A stretch of 64,000 nt of DNA from Malaya genurostris. Lineage: Eukaryota; Arthropoda; Insecta; Diptera; Culicidae. Shown here one piece after another: positions 44,061 through 55,739 of this stretch; within the stretch, counting starts at the first letter, position 1, and every line of letters starts with the position of its first letter. Below the pieces are notes generated by a model. It was not told the DNA's origin. It did not search any database and worked only from the letters and a program-made list of their open reading frames with translations. Position numbers and translations under genes: made by a program. Location: the NCBI RefSeq assembly GCF_030247185.1, contig NC_080571.1, positions 144,223,191-144,287,190 of the forward strand. The letters are read 5' to 3'.

Positions 44061-46860
44061 ATAATCACACGGAAAGAAATCCGTTACTGCGGTCATGATT
44101 AGAAAATCATGAAACCAATCATTTTAACTTCTCATGAAACCATAAGCAAAAATCTTCTCCCATGAAAATTAATCATGTGATGTGATGTGAAGTGAAGTGA
44201 AGCCACCATCAGTTCAAGGACTTGCCAGTGGATGCGGGTAGACTTACAGTAGCCCCGATATGACTCATCCATTCACCTTCTTACTATAGCTGTTACCGAA
44301 AAGCGAACAAAAAGGGTTGGGCGGATACGTAAGTAGAGTCACTTACTCGTATTCCGCGGGAATAAAAGATGCTCTTCCAACCATAATATCCAGTGCATGG
44401 ATGAAGCATATCGCTATACATGCTTGAACCCGCCTGATGGTTTGTTTGAGAAGGGCGCGTCAGACTCATTTCAAACTTTCAGAAGGAAACAAGTTTCCTT
44501 CAAGTGACTTGGGCTGGCTATCCACAATCCCTCGTCCAGTCATCAATTCGTCCGATGCCCTGATGCTCCCTCCCCTTTACGCCCCCGTGCAAAATGTTTT
44601 ATATTGATAAATACAATGAAACATAGTGTAATGAAATGATTATAACATAAAATGATATAATAGATTACAAAATAATATAATATAACATAATATAATATAA
44701 TATATTTTAATTTAATATAATATAATACAATGATATAAAATAACAGTTAATGTAGTGTCAGTTATGCTCTTCTATCTTCGCAATACTGCACGAAGTAGAA
44801 TATTTCTCTTCTAATAATAAAAATAATATCCACATCTATAAAAATAATATATGTTATTATTATTGATGACAAATTAATAATAATAACAATAAATATAATA
44901 ATGAAAATAATAATAAAAAACAACATAATATAGTACAATGAATTATATAATAAATAATAGAATGAATAAAATGATATGTTGCGATATGCTATGATATTAT
45001 ATTACTTGAATTTATATGTCATTTCTCATCCTCTCATTCTGCCATCAACGCATTCCATCAACCATTTGTCACCACAGACACACGTGTAGGCATGAAACAG
45101 GAACCAGTGAGGACCAAGCTCACCTTGTGACGACCTTGATAGTTAGTTAAAAGATTACTTTAAAAATGATAACTTACAAGCAAAACAAATTCATATTTTG
45201 CGCAGAGGTACGTAGTACTACTCATAATAAACCCTGTAATATAATATAATATAATACAACATAATGCAATACAATATAACATAATACAATAGAATACAAT
45301 ATAATATAATATTATATAATATAATAAAATATAATATAATATAATACAATATAATATGATATAATGCAATGCAGTATAATACCACACAACATAGTATATA
45401 ATAACATAAAATAGTGTAAGACGATAATATATGAAATAATATGCTATGATACAATATAACAGGTAATGTCGCAGTGTAAGTTACGCTCTTCTAATAATAA
45501 TAATAATAAAAATAATAATATTAATACATGATGTAATAAACAACACAATTATATGTTGTAATATACTATGATAAACACTGCACTTTAGGATGGGCTTAAA
45601 CCTACAAGCCATTTCGCACCCTCTCATTCTGCTACTAACGCAGAAGGCGATAGCACCTAGTCGACACCGTTCTATTGACCAAATGTCATCATAGACGCTT
45701 GGGGAGGCATGAGATAGGGACTTGTGAGGACTTAGTTATCTCACCATTTGACGACCATCTCCCATGAAAATTAATCATGGTCCGAAAATGCGTTACTTGA
45801 GGAATGTATTTCTTTTAAAGCTCATAACTCCAATTTACTATCCGGATATCACTTTGAACCCTCTGCCTCAAGTGATGTGATGGATTGTTTAATAGATTAA
45901 TGGTAAGACAAAAAGCAGACATTGAAAAGCATGAACTAAATACTGAAAAATTTTACTGGATCCTGAGGCATATTCATTTTATAATTGTGTTGATTTACCC
46001 ACCGGCTGACAGAGAATTGACAACGTAAAGATAATGAACCGAAAATGGACATTATAAGTTTTACATTTTGTATGAATATATCTGAATGTATTCTTACATA
46101 TTCGATGTGACTGTTGTTGTTAAAAATATTATTCCGAGAGATAACGTAAACTGAAAAATAATTTCGACTGTAAATTAGGAGCACCATCTAACGAAAATTA
46201 GAAAACACAAGCTGTATTGATTCACCTAAATATTTTAAATAAGACGATTTTGTAAACGATGCTTTGAAAACAAAAAAGGAAAAATCGATCCGCGGTATTT
46301 GCAAGAATTCAACATAGAGTATCTTTTTAAGAGGTTTGATTCACACGTGTATTTTCATGCAGTTCGTTCATGTCTTCCAAATTCTAAAACAAAAAATCAA
46401 ATCTGGAGCAATGAACGCAAGTAAACACTTTAGTTTAGGTGTCGCGGTTGTTCAAAAACATATTTAAATTGTTGATGCTTCAGATTAAAAGAAATTCGTT
46501 GTGCTTTTCACTGTTTTGCTGTTCAAATGTACATTATTTGAGACATTCGTTGAAATCGTATAAACAATACGCCACACAATTTCACACCATTATATTTAAT
46601 TCATATTTAAAATCTTCATATTTTAAAACATAACGCCTGAATTTATGTTGCAAAGATTACCATCGTAGCAGAAACATGCCTAAAGTTATACCCAAAACGT
46701 CAAATGCGTTACGCTAAATTTCAACGAAATCAGTCCAAATAGATCATGATCCGAGAACTTTTAATCATGGTGTATTATCATAACATGAAAATATACTATT
46801 TTCCCTAAATCATGACTCGTTTTGCTCATTTCTTGAATCGGAATTTTGCCCGTGCATGTA
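44061..46860. repeat. AT-rich 2.8-kb stretch with weak terminal inverted repeats
   Basis: No coding signal. CACGGAAAGAAATCCG at ~44069 and the inverse CGGAATTTTGCCCGTG at ~46841 could be the ends of one element, but I read no target duplication. Inside, CCCATGAAAATTAATCATG occurs at 44159 and 45755, and a ~0.6-kb segment is duplicated (44640-45150 and 45240-45760; compare ACCATTTGTCACCACAGAC with ACCAAATGTCATCATAGAC). (ATAAT)n-like tracts fill 44630-44760 and 45236-45420; open frames there are artefacts. Confidence 0.4.
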
Positions 46861-47608
46861 TCGAACATCCGGACTCAAGTGATCAGTGTGGAATCGTAAG
46901 ATAATTCGTACGACCCCTTTAATCATCATCTAATTTCTAGATGGTCTTATCATTATCGTAATATTCACCAGTTTAAGACGCTCCTAAATCGAATACAAAT
47001 AACATTTTTAAATTTGGTTTGATACCTTGCCGTGATCAACAAATGATTCTCTAAAAATTAGTATGCAATAAGAAACATACAACCAAAACTTTTTTGTGGG
47101 GGCACCCAAGGACAATTTCGAAAATAACACCGTGACTCATCTGTACATTTTTAAGCTTATCATATTTATTATCAACTTAACCATGCCAACAATTCGTGAT
47201 ACCAATCTAAATGATATCGTGAAATTGTGCACTAGCCTTTGAGAGAAATGGCAAAAAAGCGTTACATACAACTATTCAAAATGTGCATTCATTCTAACTA
47301 TCTGAACTGTTTCATTATGCGCCTGTACAATCCAGACTTAAACTTTTTCCGAATCCAGAAAAGAATTTATTTATTTGAATTAAATTTCGGATCGAGGAAA
47401 CTTTGATGGTATCTTTATATTTATTATGGAACCATAAATATAAATAACCATAAATAAGCATAAATATAACCATAGCAACATTGATTGATGTTGCCAGAAA
47501 GGAATATTTATGGTGACTTGGCATTGTCGAGGGTTAGTAGAAGGATGGACTAGAATGTTTTGTAAACCAAACATTGGCGATATGTTTGTATGGGACTTAG
47601 GCGTATTA
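46861..47608. other. Unassigned AT-rich sequence
   Basis: No family-level signal; only short tandem ATAAATATAA-like strings near 47420-47480. Confidence 0.4.
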
Positions 47609-47905
47609 TTATTTGTATTTGGTTATACCTCGGTAATTTGTAACATTTTGTTTGTCTCCTTTTTTGAAGACAGGAAACATAAATGATTTTTTCCAGTTCA
47701 AAGGAAATCGTGACTGCGACAATGATAGGTTGAAAATTATTCTCAGAGGTGCACACAATGCCCTTGAACATCTTTTCAGGGTTATAGATGGAATCCCATC
47801 TGGCCCTGCCGATGTAGAGGATTTCAACTTGTTAATTGCCACCATAATATCCTCATCAGTTGAACACACTCGAGAAGTGTTTTGCAAATAGATTACATGT
47901 GCCAC
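47609..47905 (-). pseudogene. Jockey-like LINE RT N-terminus
   Basis: DIMVAINKLKSSTSAGPDGI is the RT0 block (the A-G-P-D-G-I signature), followed by KRCSRALCAPLRIIFNLSL and PVFKKGDKQNVTNYRGI, the K-K-G-D..N-Y-R-G/P-I fingers motif. The RT palm is absent. It follows the truncated endonuclease below without the endonuclease's C-half or the linker, so about 1 kb is deleted inside the element. Confidence 0.75.
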
Positions 47906-48550
47906 TTATGATGTTTGAAGTTTCGTTTTTAAGGAACATACAGGAATGAAGTCCATTCTCTTTGCATTTACCTTTAACAAAAGACCAAAGTTGAGTTGTT
48001 CGAGGGTGTGATTGATGTCAGATATACTTTTGAATGACAGCCGATTGGAAACAGCAATGAGAACACCTCCACTACGTTTTTTTCTAGCACTTGCGGGATC
48101 GCGATCCTTACGGTAGACCGTATAACTCGAGCCAAACAGTTGAACGGAGTTGATTTCATTATTTAACCACGTCTCAGTTAAAATAAGAGCATCGTAATCC
48201 ATTTCTGCAGCAGCACTAAACAATTCGTCAATCTTCGTACGTAGCCCTCTCACGTTCTGGTAGTAGAATTTTAGTTCGCGTTCGGGCTGTTCTTTTGGTG
48301 GTAGTACAACAGAGCAGCTTTCGGTGGTAGTCACGTCGATGCATTCAGGATCACGCGCTGGCTGCAGTGGAGAGTCTGCACCATCGACGAGAACGAGAGA
48401 ATTGCGTTCGCAAGCAAACTGCAAATGCAGATCGTTTTCAGTGTGTGCAGTATCTAGAGAGGCTTCGGTGGGACATATACCCATTTTGGTATTACCTGAC
48501 CGGATGATATCGTTGCTCTTAGGCTGATCAGCGAAAACGCTGTAATGCAC
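47906..48550 (-). pseudogene. Jockey-like LINE ORF2 N-terminus: endonuclease (truncated)
   Basis: Residues ~90-190 of the open frame are the endonuclease start: LKFYYQNVRGLRTKIDEL (Asn of the first motif), ALILTETWLNNEI (catalytic Glu), YTVYRKDRD, KKRSGGVLIAVSN. The D-F-N and S-D-H motifs are missing. The first ~90 residues are acidic and low-complexity, perhaps ORF1 tail or linker. Confidence 0.75.
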
Positions 48551-48559
48551 TGGTGTCTG

Positions 48560-49045
48560 AAAGTGTGAGACTTCTCTTAAAACTTGTGTAGAATCATTCC
48601 TAGCTTCAGTGGAGCATATACAGCTCTTATATTTACCTGATCAAACAGATATTTCCAGTGATGAGTGGATACATTGCGACATGACAGGTATACAAGTGTC
48701 TGAAGCAGTTGGATGTAAGACTGATTGCTACGTGGGGTAGTCAATCAGTTGTCGGGCCAGAGCCAGGCGCTTTTGGAACAATTGACATTCTGCGCTCCAA
48801 CATGTGTGCTTAATATCCAATTTAGGTTCATCATTTGCTGATTTAGGTTGTGACAATTTATACATTTTAGAGAATTCGATTGGCATTCCTGCACTTCATG
48901 TTCTCCTGCATATTTTGGACAGCATCGTTGTTTTTCACATGTAGATGCTTTGTGACCATACTCAGAGCAGTTGAAGCAGCGTAAGACGTTGATTGCTTCA
49001 ATTATTCTACACCTCTCCCAGCCAATGTTAACGCGTTGAAGTTTT
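48560..49045 (-). pseudogene. Jockey-like LINE ORF1 C-terminal zinc knuckles
   Basis: On minus from 49045: IKLQRVNIGWERCRIIEAIN then LRCFNCSEYGHKASTC (CCHC), a second C-C-P-K-Y-A-G-EH-x-x-x-C block where one cysteine of the usual C-x-x-C is Tyr-shifted, and CINCHNLNQQ (partial third). A TAA/TAG-type stop and a frame change follow before 48600. It lies directly upstream of the endonuclease piece in the same strand, the normal LINE order. Its 5' end abuts the GTCGTGAATACGAC motif of repeat X. Confidence 0.7.
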
Positions 49046-49046
49046 A

Positions 49047-49870
49047 TTGTCGTGAATACGACTTACTTTACTATGGGGCGCCTTTTTTAAATTTACCTCA
49101 TATAAGAATGGGCAGAACTTTATCACGAATATCTGTTGTTGTACTTAACCCAGCCACATAATTTTCTCTACAATTTATCAGAAATATAATCAGGAACTTA
49201 TGATTAAATTTTCAAAAGCGTGAGATAATCATAAATATCTGAAAAACAGAGTTTACTGAAACTTTTGATAATAATGAGGAAAATTCATCACGCTTGCTTG
49301 CTTTTTTCGCACCCCGACGACGGTTTTGAGGTAGTCAGGCACATATCAGTTCCGATTATCTACTGGACGAGTTGACAGGTATACTTTGATTGAAAATCGT
49401 TTATTCCTTCTAGTACTTCAGACGGAACTGGATGTCGAAGTGAGGTTTTCCCACCGACATCAGTAAGAACAAACAAAGTTTAAAGCATGAAATGTTGAGG
49501 TCGTGCTCTCATTTGGACTTCGGTTGACAGGTGTCGGGTCAGGAATTTACTTTCAAAATTATGTTTCAGGAAATTAGTTCCAGAATACAGGTTTAGAATT
49601 CAGAGCCTGCACTGCCAACTCACTCAAGAACTTAAATTGAAACTTAATTCTGTCCTAATCTCTTGAACTCAGGTTCAGTCCCTAATTCCTGAGCTCTTCG
49701 ATTCGGTTCTTTTTAGAACCATTAACATATTCCCAAAGAACTATGCGTAATTTTACTTTACTATATACGGTCCTTTTTTCAACCAGCTGTAGTTCGAAGT
49801 TGTAGGAACTTTCTGCTGATTTTCTATGTAAAATGCATAGAACCGACTCAGTTTAGGTGCATCATTCAAA
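49047..49870 (-). repeat. Repeat X, longest copy (inverse)
   Basis: Starts TTGTCGTGAATACGACTTAC (49047-49066). Its first ~330 bp match the reverse of 62334-62631 (landmark TGAGGTAGTCAGGCAC against GACTACCTCAAAATCG). Further on, CCCAAAGAACTATGCG ... ATACGGTCC ... AAAATGCATAGAACCGGCTC-like sequence (49735-49835) matches the reverse of 57640-57740. So repeat X continues into the sequence found on the far side of the Jockey LINE at 58 kb. Confidence 0.55.
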
Positions 49871-49990
49871 TTATAGTAGTGAAGAAGGGGAAAACTGCCA
49901 CAATTCACATAATCGATCAACTAATTGATATTCGAAAGTAAAACGAAAGCATTTCAGTATGTTCGTATTCACGACATCCAGTTATGTTCT
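49870..49990 (+). repeat. Module Z, copy at 49.9 kb (plus)
   Basis: GAAGAAGGGGAAAACTGCC ... TTCGTATTCACGACATCCAG ... ACACCCGGAC then TTTTTT. Same module as at 21.7, 32.2 and 35.6 kb. Confidence 0.6.
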
Positions 49991-50111
49991 GACATAACAC
50001 ACCCGGACTTTTTTATTGTTTCAAAAGTGCTAGAATCGGTTTCCAAGACTACCGTCTTATATAAGAAACCATTGTAACGTTTTTGGCCGTAGTCTACATT
50101 TGTTTGACGAA

Positions 50112-50150
<39 letters not shown>

Positions 50151-50151
50151 A
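49991..50151 (+). mobile_element. LINE 3' end with (AAAT)n tail
   Basis: A ~110-bp LINE 3' UTR (ACTACCGTCTTATATAAGAA) ending in about eleven AAAT units (50107-50151). It directly follows the T-run of module Z. Confidence 0.6.
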
Positions 50152-50165
50152 TGCATTCACTGCTT

Positions 50166-51984
50166 TCCTGTTCTATGTCGTAAAAGGCCATAAAAATAGG
50201 ACCTCGGAAGTCAAGGTTTATTTCCGTAAAAAGCAAAGCCTTGCTATTACATTCCTGTGATGGAATTTGACCTTCTGTTTCAACAGACTTCGCAGCCGAT
50301 TCAGAGTGTACAGAATTATTGCATGGCTGGTGCTACGATTCTACTGACACTAAGAAACCTTCTAGGTCAGTGCTCGACCTTGTTAGACGAGAGCTCTATG
50401 CATTGAATCGCCGACTCGGGGCAAAGCGTGTATCTCCGTGCCGATCACTGAATGGCTGCATGGAATTAAATAATCATTCGTGAACGGAATATCTTGAGTT
50501 TTGCCTAATTGTGCTAACTGGAGCTCTGGCACAATGGACGATTTTTTTCTTCGCAACTCGTGGGAATTAAATGATTGCAATATTAAAAAAAATCCTTCCA
50601 TGGTTCGCTATAGACGACTATAAGCAAATATATTTGGTTTCTTCTAGTTGTTTTATGATAAGTGCTGAAGATGGAATGTTCATTACTTTAAATGATAATG
50701 ATTAGAGTAGCACAAATCAAGCTCCAGTATAAACGTACAGCAACCATGAATCTATCCAGATTTCTGCAAAAAGGTAAAGCTTCTATAGCTTTGGTGTAAG
50801 AACCATATTTTCAAAAGGGAAATTTCTACGTTGGAAAGTTGTTAGGCCCAGTCTTTGGTGTCTTCAACAAGAACGGTATGACTAATCCACGTGAAATACC
50901 TCGAGCATGCATACTTGCAAATAGTGCCCTCCTTGAATCTCTAATATTGAAGCACATAACTCGAGATATTTGTGCTGTCACAGTTGCTATGGCTATTGAT
51001 GGCATAGACAGGAAATATGTCTACTGTTTCGGTATATTTGCGGCATAACCAACCTTCGTCAAGCGATAACTTGAAAAAGCTTGTATCATATTGCTGCAAA
51101 CGAATTTGCGCTTATAATCGACAGTGACATCAATGCTCACCATATCATTTGGGGCAGCACAGACTTAAATTCGAGGAACTCTCATATGATGAAATTTGTG
51201 AGCAATACAAATCTGCACATAGTCCATAAAGGAAAGCGTCTTCTCTGGTGATAGAATTGCACATAAGTTGGTAAATTGGTTCATCTTCAATGAGCTCGAA
51301 CCATCGTTATGTGATCATAAGTACATCTGTTCTATTAAAAAAGATGCCGACGAGACAAACTCACTCATAATTGCAGGATATGACGAGGTTCTCCACTTCG
51401 GACTGTTCGAGCTACAGGAGGAGATGCTTGGTGAAATGCTAAAGTTACTAGACTAAGCAAATTATGCAAAAGACATTTGAACCGTCGACGCAAAGATGGG
51501 TTGAAGGTAATTATGTCAGCTCGAATGGCTTACAAAAATGTTCTTCGATAGTCTGAGCGAAGTGGTTGCAAAAGCTTTACAAAAATGTTTCTACTCTCAA
51601 CGAGGTTAGCAGATTGAATAAGTGACTTTCGAAATCGAATGACTTCTTTTTAACGCTTACTGACAGCCGTTAATGAGATTTTTTCGGGTAGTTACTATTT
51701 TTGGGCACATGCTCAAAGAGTTGTGATCATTGAATTCGTCAATCGGTGCAGAAAGTGTACGAACATTTCAAACTTGTTTTGAAGAAAATACTTACTTTAA
51801 GTCTTGCGATAGGATATATTCCAACAGCCTTGAAGAAAAAAATTAAAACAGTAGAACGCATAATTGATCACTATAACTGGAATTGCAACTGGTACATGGA
51901 ATGCAACATGCTAATCAGCGTGGAAAGTCCTCTACAATGTTACATGATGTTGTGTACAACATTTAAAAAGCTTTCTCATTTGTC
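50166..51984 (+). pseudogene. Loa LINE fragment 3: 5' UTR, endonuclease and RT start
   Basis: Plus-strand copy of the family at 4394-9392: 5' UTR (50166-50745, holding a SINE), ORF2 ATG at 50746 (MNLSRFLQKGKASIALV, then a stop), FQKGNFYVGKLLGPVF, VFNKNGMTNPREIPRACIL, IDGIDRKYVYC (endonuclease), later EHFKLVLKKILTLSLAIGYI and RIIDHY (RT start), and a last piece near 51960 in which TTTKKLSHLS-like reading replaces IEKAFSQK. Many indels and internal deletions. It stops at 51984 against an inverse Jockey-like LINE. Confidence 0.75.
50228..50427 (-). mobile_element. tRNA-type SINE, copy 2
   Basis: About 200 bp matching 16278-16490 (GACTTCGCAGCCGATTCA, CTCTATGCATTGAA). Flanked by GTTTATTTCCGT (50216-50227) and GTGTATCTCCGT (50428-50439), a 12-bp target duplication with two changes. 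The uninterrupted Loa 5' UTR at ~9140 gives the empty site. Confidence 0.7.
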
Positions 51985-52492
51985 ATAAAATTTTAGTCGT
52001 GTAAACAATGATTCAGATTTCACTTGTTGGGAAATAATCTCGTTTATAAAATAAAGCATTTTAGCTTTGAGGCGCGTGTAGTGTTTGTAAGTTTATGAAC
52101 ATATAACGCGCATCATATGATGGAAAAGGAAATGTAGTCCAGTTTAGTCTACGAAGCGCTTACAGTTGAAATTTGTTTTAAACAGTTTCGATGCGTTCGT
52201 CGTACACGGAGGTACATGGGTTCCATACTATACTACAGTATTCCAAACTTCGTCTTACATAAGTTGTATATTTTTTTTGTGTTAGGGTCCTGAAAATTAT
52301 GACTAAAACGCATAATGAATCCAAATATACTATTTGCTATGTTGACAATTATATTATAATACTCCACGAAAGTAAATTTTGAGTCTAAAATTACGCCTAA
52401 GTCTATTATAATTTTACATTTTTCTACTGGTTGGTTTCCTGAATATATTTTTGTATGATATGATTCAAGTCAATCCAAAAGTTTTTGTTTGT
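51985..52492 (-). pseudogene. Jockey-like LINE RT/C-terminus, uninterrupted copy
   Basis: Same family as 18604-20448: QPVEKCKIIIDLGVILDSKF, NIANSIFGFIMRFSHNF, then directly LEYCSIVWNPC, ALRRLNWTTFPFPSYDARYM and FINLQTL. It shows the family without repeat Y, confirming Y as an insertion. Several stops and an A-run frameshift near 52270. Confidence 0.75.
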
Positions 52493-52610
52493 CATGAATA
52501 CGACTTACTTTACTATTTTGTGGCGTTTCCAAAATTCACCCCGTACAAGAACGGGTAGAAATTGATCGTAAATATCTCATGTTGTACTTAACCCGATCAC
52601 AAAACCTCTT
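52493..52610 (-). repeat. Repeat X, partial copy (inverse)
   Basis: TTTGTCATGAATACGACTTA then CTTTACTATTTTGTGGCG; one base differs from the motif elsewhere (GTCATGAATACGAC). About 110 bp only. Confidence 0.6.
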
Positions 52611-54125
52611 CATGTTTTGCCTTTCGCATATAGAAAGGTTATGCAATCACTTAAAAAACCGACTAGTGAAAATTGGCCCGGAGGGCCAAGTGTTATATAC
52701 CATTCGACTCAGTTCATCGAGCTGAGCAATGTCTGTATGTGTGTGTGTGTGTGTATGGATGTGTGTGTGTGTCAAATAATCTCACTAGGTTTTCTCGGAG
52801 ATGGCTGAACCGATTTTGACAAACTACGATTCAAATGAAAGGTCCCGTGGGCCCATACGGAATCCCTGAATTTCATCCGGATCCGACTTCCGGTTCCGGA
52901 ATTATAGGGTAAAGTGTGTTCAATATTGTACACCGTCACTTAAACCGGCGAAGCAAAAAACGTGAAAATTTTTCTAAACTGGTCTCAAAACTATACAAAT
53001 CGATAGTCATTAACAGTAGGCAACTAAAAAAACCGATTCCGGCTATCCTGGTTCCCGGTATCCGGTTCCGGAAGTACCAGAAATAGTGGTCATATGTACC
53101 GAAATGGATCTCACTCACTTTTCTCAGCGATGGTTTGACCGATTTACACAAACTTAGATTCAAATAAAAGGTCTTCCGGTCCCATACGGAATTCTTGAAT
53201 ATCATCCGGATCCGACTTCCGGTTCCGGCATTATAGGGTAAAGTGTGTTCAATATTGTACACCGTCACTTAAACCGGCGAAACAAAACACGTGAAAATTT
53301 TTCTAAACTGGTCTCAAAACTACACAAATCGATAGTCATTATCAGTAGGCAACTAAATAAACCGATTCCGGCTATCCTGGGTCCCGGTATGCGGTTCCGG
53401 AAGTACCAGAAATAGTGGTCATATATACCAAAATGGATCTCACTCACTTTTCTCAGCGATGGTTTGACCGATTTCCACAAACTTAGATTCAAATGAAAGG
53501 TCTTCCTGTCCCATACGAAATTCCCGAATTTCATCCGGATCCGACTTCCGGTTCCGGAATTATAGGGTAAAGTGTGTTCAATATTGTGCACCATCACTTA
53601 AACCGGCGAAACAAAACACGTGAAAATTTTTCTAAACTGGTCTCAAAACTACACAAATCGATAGTCATTATCAGTAGGCAACTAAACAAATCGATTTTGG
53701 TTATCCTGGTTCCCGGTATCCGGTTCCGAAAGTACCGGAAATAGTAGTCATATATACCAAAATGGATCTCACTCACTTTTGTCAGCGATGGTTTGACCAA
53801 TTTCCACAAACTGAGATTCAAATTAAAGGTCTGCCGGTCCCATACGAAATTCCTGAATTTCATCCGGATCCGACTTCCGAATCCGGAGTTATAGGGTGCG
53901 TATTAGAAAAGTTTGTGTGTCATGTTAGTTGGTGACAGATAATAGTGAACCCATTTCGTTTTCTTAAGGATGGCTTACGCAATCAAAGCACTGTTTTATT
54001 CTGTATATTATGCATAAACAATCACTTGGTTTCTTTCAAAAATCGAAGAGAAAATTTTTGAATAGAATACCACAATATTATATGTACATGAGAAAGGCAT
54101 CATCACACCACTAGGTGGATTAAAA
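52611..54125. repeat. GGCCCGGAGGGCC-type interspersed repeat with ~329-bp tandem units
   Basis: Starts TTTGCCTTTCGCATATAGAA, then GGCCCGGAGGGCCAAGTG, TTCGACTCAGTTCATCGAG and a short (TG)n; ends GAGAAAGGCATCATCACACC ACTAGGTGGATTAA. The landmark CATCCGGATCCGACTTCC recurs at ~52874, 53202, 53532 and 53861, so the inner part is four units of ~329 bp. Three minus-strand frames of ~110 codons (53268, 53597 and 53863 leftward), each overlapping the next by 4 bp, come from the repeat. Confidence 0.8.
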
Positions 54126-54745
54126 CAGGTTTTCTATATAGGAGTCAGTTTAAATCCAATCAGTAATATTATTTCACCAATTGATTGGAAATATTTCTAC
54201 GAATTGATTTGAATGTTCATAGCCATGTATTTTCAATTATATATCATTGAAATGTTGATTAATAGCTAGCAGTGTGACAATTGAAGTTATCAATATATCA
54301 ATGGAAAAGCATCGCTCTGATTGGTCAATCGATGCAAAAGCAATGGATGAAATTCCAGTTTATGTTGTTTTCGCCAGAAAAATTTGTAAATACCCCTGGG
54401 TAAATTTTGGGTGCTTGAGATTCATTTCTAATTTATATAAGATGAACTCGAATAATGAGAAAAAGTTTATCGCTTTAATCGAAATCGCAGAATAGTAGTA
54501 AATGTAGAGAAACTTAACGCTATAAAATTAACTGCTTGCATACAAAACTTGAACACAAGTTTGGCGGAAAGATACTTAAATATCGAAATCCGTATCGCAA
54601 GGGTGTACAAAGATATAATTGCATACATTTGAGCTATTGGTGTAATTTCGTCGAAAACAAAAAAAAATCAAATTAAGACAAACAGCTGGGTTCACGTGTT
54701 CGGTGTTGGTTCCTAATAAAGATCAATCTAAGATAACTCTCGTGC
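54126..54745 (-). repeat. Non-coding repeat Y, third copy (inverse, no MITE)
   Basis: Inverse match to 18956-20063: CTATATAGGAGTCAG at the left, ACGTGTTCGGTGTTGGTTCC at 54697-54716. The site GAATAGTAGTAAATGTAGAG (54490s) is the unfilled counterpart of the MITE insertion. Confidence 0.8.
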
Positions 54746-55640
54746 TATTGAGGATTCAAAAGTGTGACAATTGATTGAAAATGTCGACCATTAGAAATTT
54801 TAGTCGGCTTGTTCCACATCAATTGCTAATGGCTAGAACAACCCCATGGGGCTGATCCTTGTAGATTTGTCTACAAGCTATCGAAAACCCCGACATCGAA
54901 TTTAAAGGAAAAAAGCCTCAACGAGAACATGGCGACCGTGATAAAGTAGTAGACAGTGACCGCCAAGGAAATTAACTTTAAAAGTGGCAGTTTTGTGTTA
55001 AGTCATTCTAAGCAGAAGAAAAAGAGAGTTCGTTGGACCGAGCAGCCACGCAACGGGCATTGTGCATCAGAACGAAGATAAAACATAAGACTATGTATTG
55101 TACCTCAATTTTTTTTTTGAAAAAAATTGTTTTTCGTTTCTGAATTGTTTTGTTCGGTAGTACTACTGAGACGGAAATAAGAAAACACCATTAATCAGTG
55201 CGATCAACTCTGAATGGATAATTAGAAGAAAGGCAAAGACGTTGTAAAGTTCTTTGACATTAAAAACTGTGTTTGCTCATCTGTATTTAGAAGTGAGGTG
55301 ATAAGAAAATGTTACTCTTCGCAGGCCAAACGCAAAGGCGTTGTGAAGTTCTTGACATTAAAATCTGTGTTTGCTAATCTATATTAAGAACTTAGGTGAT
55401 AAGAAAATGTTACTCTCCGCAGGCCAAAGGCAAATGTGTTGTGAAGTTCTTTGACATTGAAAACTGCGTTTGCTAAGTTGAGAGAAACGAACAAAGAAAC
55501 AGAAAATTCAGCACTCTCAATTTGAGGCGTAGTATTGTGTTTCGCGGAAGTGACACTTGTGATTGGACGAGAGTCGTCGTCGTCATCTGGCAACGGAGAC
55601 AACGCAAAACTAGAAGTGAGAGCAACGAAAGAAACACCGC
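54746..55640 (+). repeat. Possible LTR/leader of Gypsy-like element, with ~100-bp tandem repeats
   Basis: Lies directly upstream of Gag remains. Units beginning near 55228, 55322 and 55421 share CAGGCCAAA-GGCAAA, GTTGTGAAGTTCTTTGACATT and TGTGTTTGCTAA, and GGTGATAAGAAAATGTTACTC recurs twice. TGGCAACGGAGACAACG at ~55589 could be a primer-binding site, but I cannot name the tRNA, and no second LTR is in the window to define the ends. Confidence 0.4.
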
Positions 55641-55739
55641 AGACGTCAACCTACAATGATGCTGTCATAAAAGGTAAATTAGTAGGGACAGGTTAGAAAT
55701 AATCTAATCTTATTGAAAATTTAATTAAATAATCAAACA

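Noticed and set aside
45160..45454. Overlapping Tyr/Ile/Leu-rich frames near 45.2-45.45 kb
   Set aside because: They come from the ATAAT-type low-complexity tract; no domain or membrane-protein context supports them.
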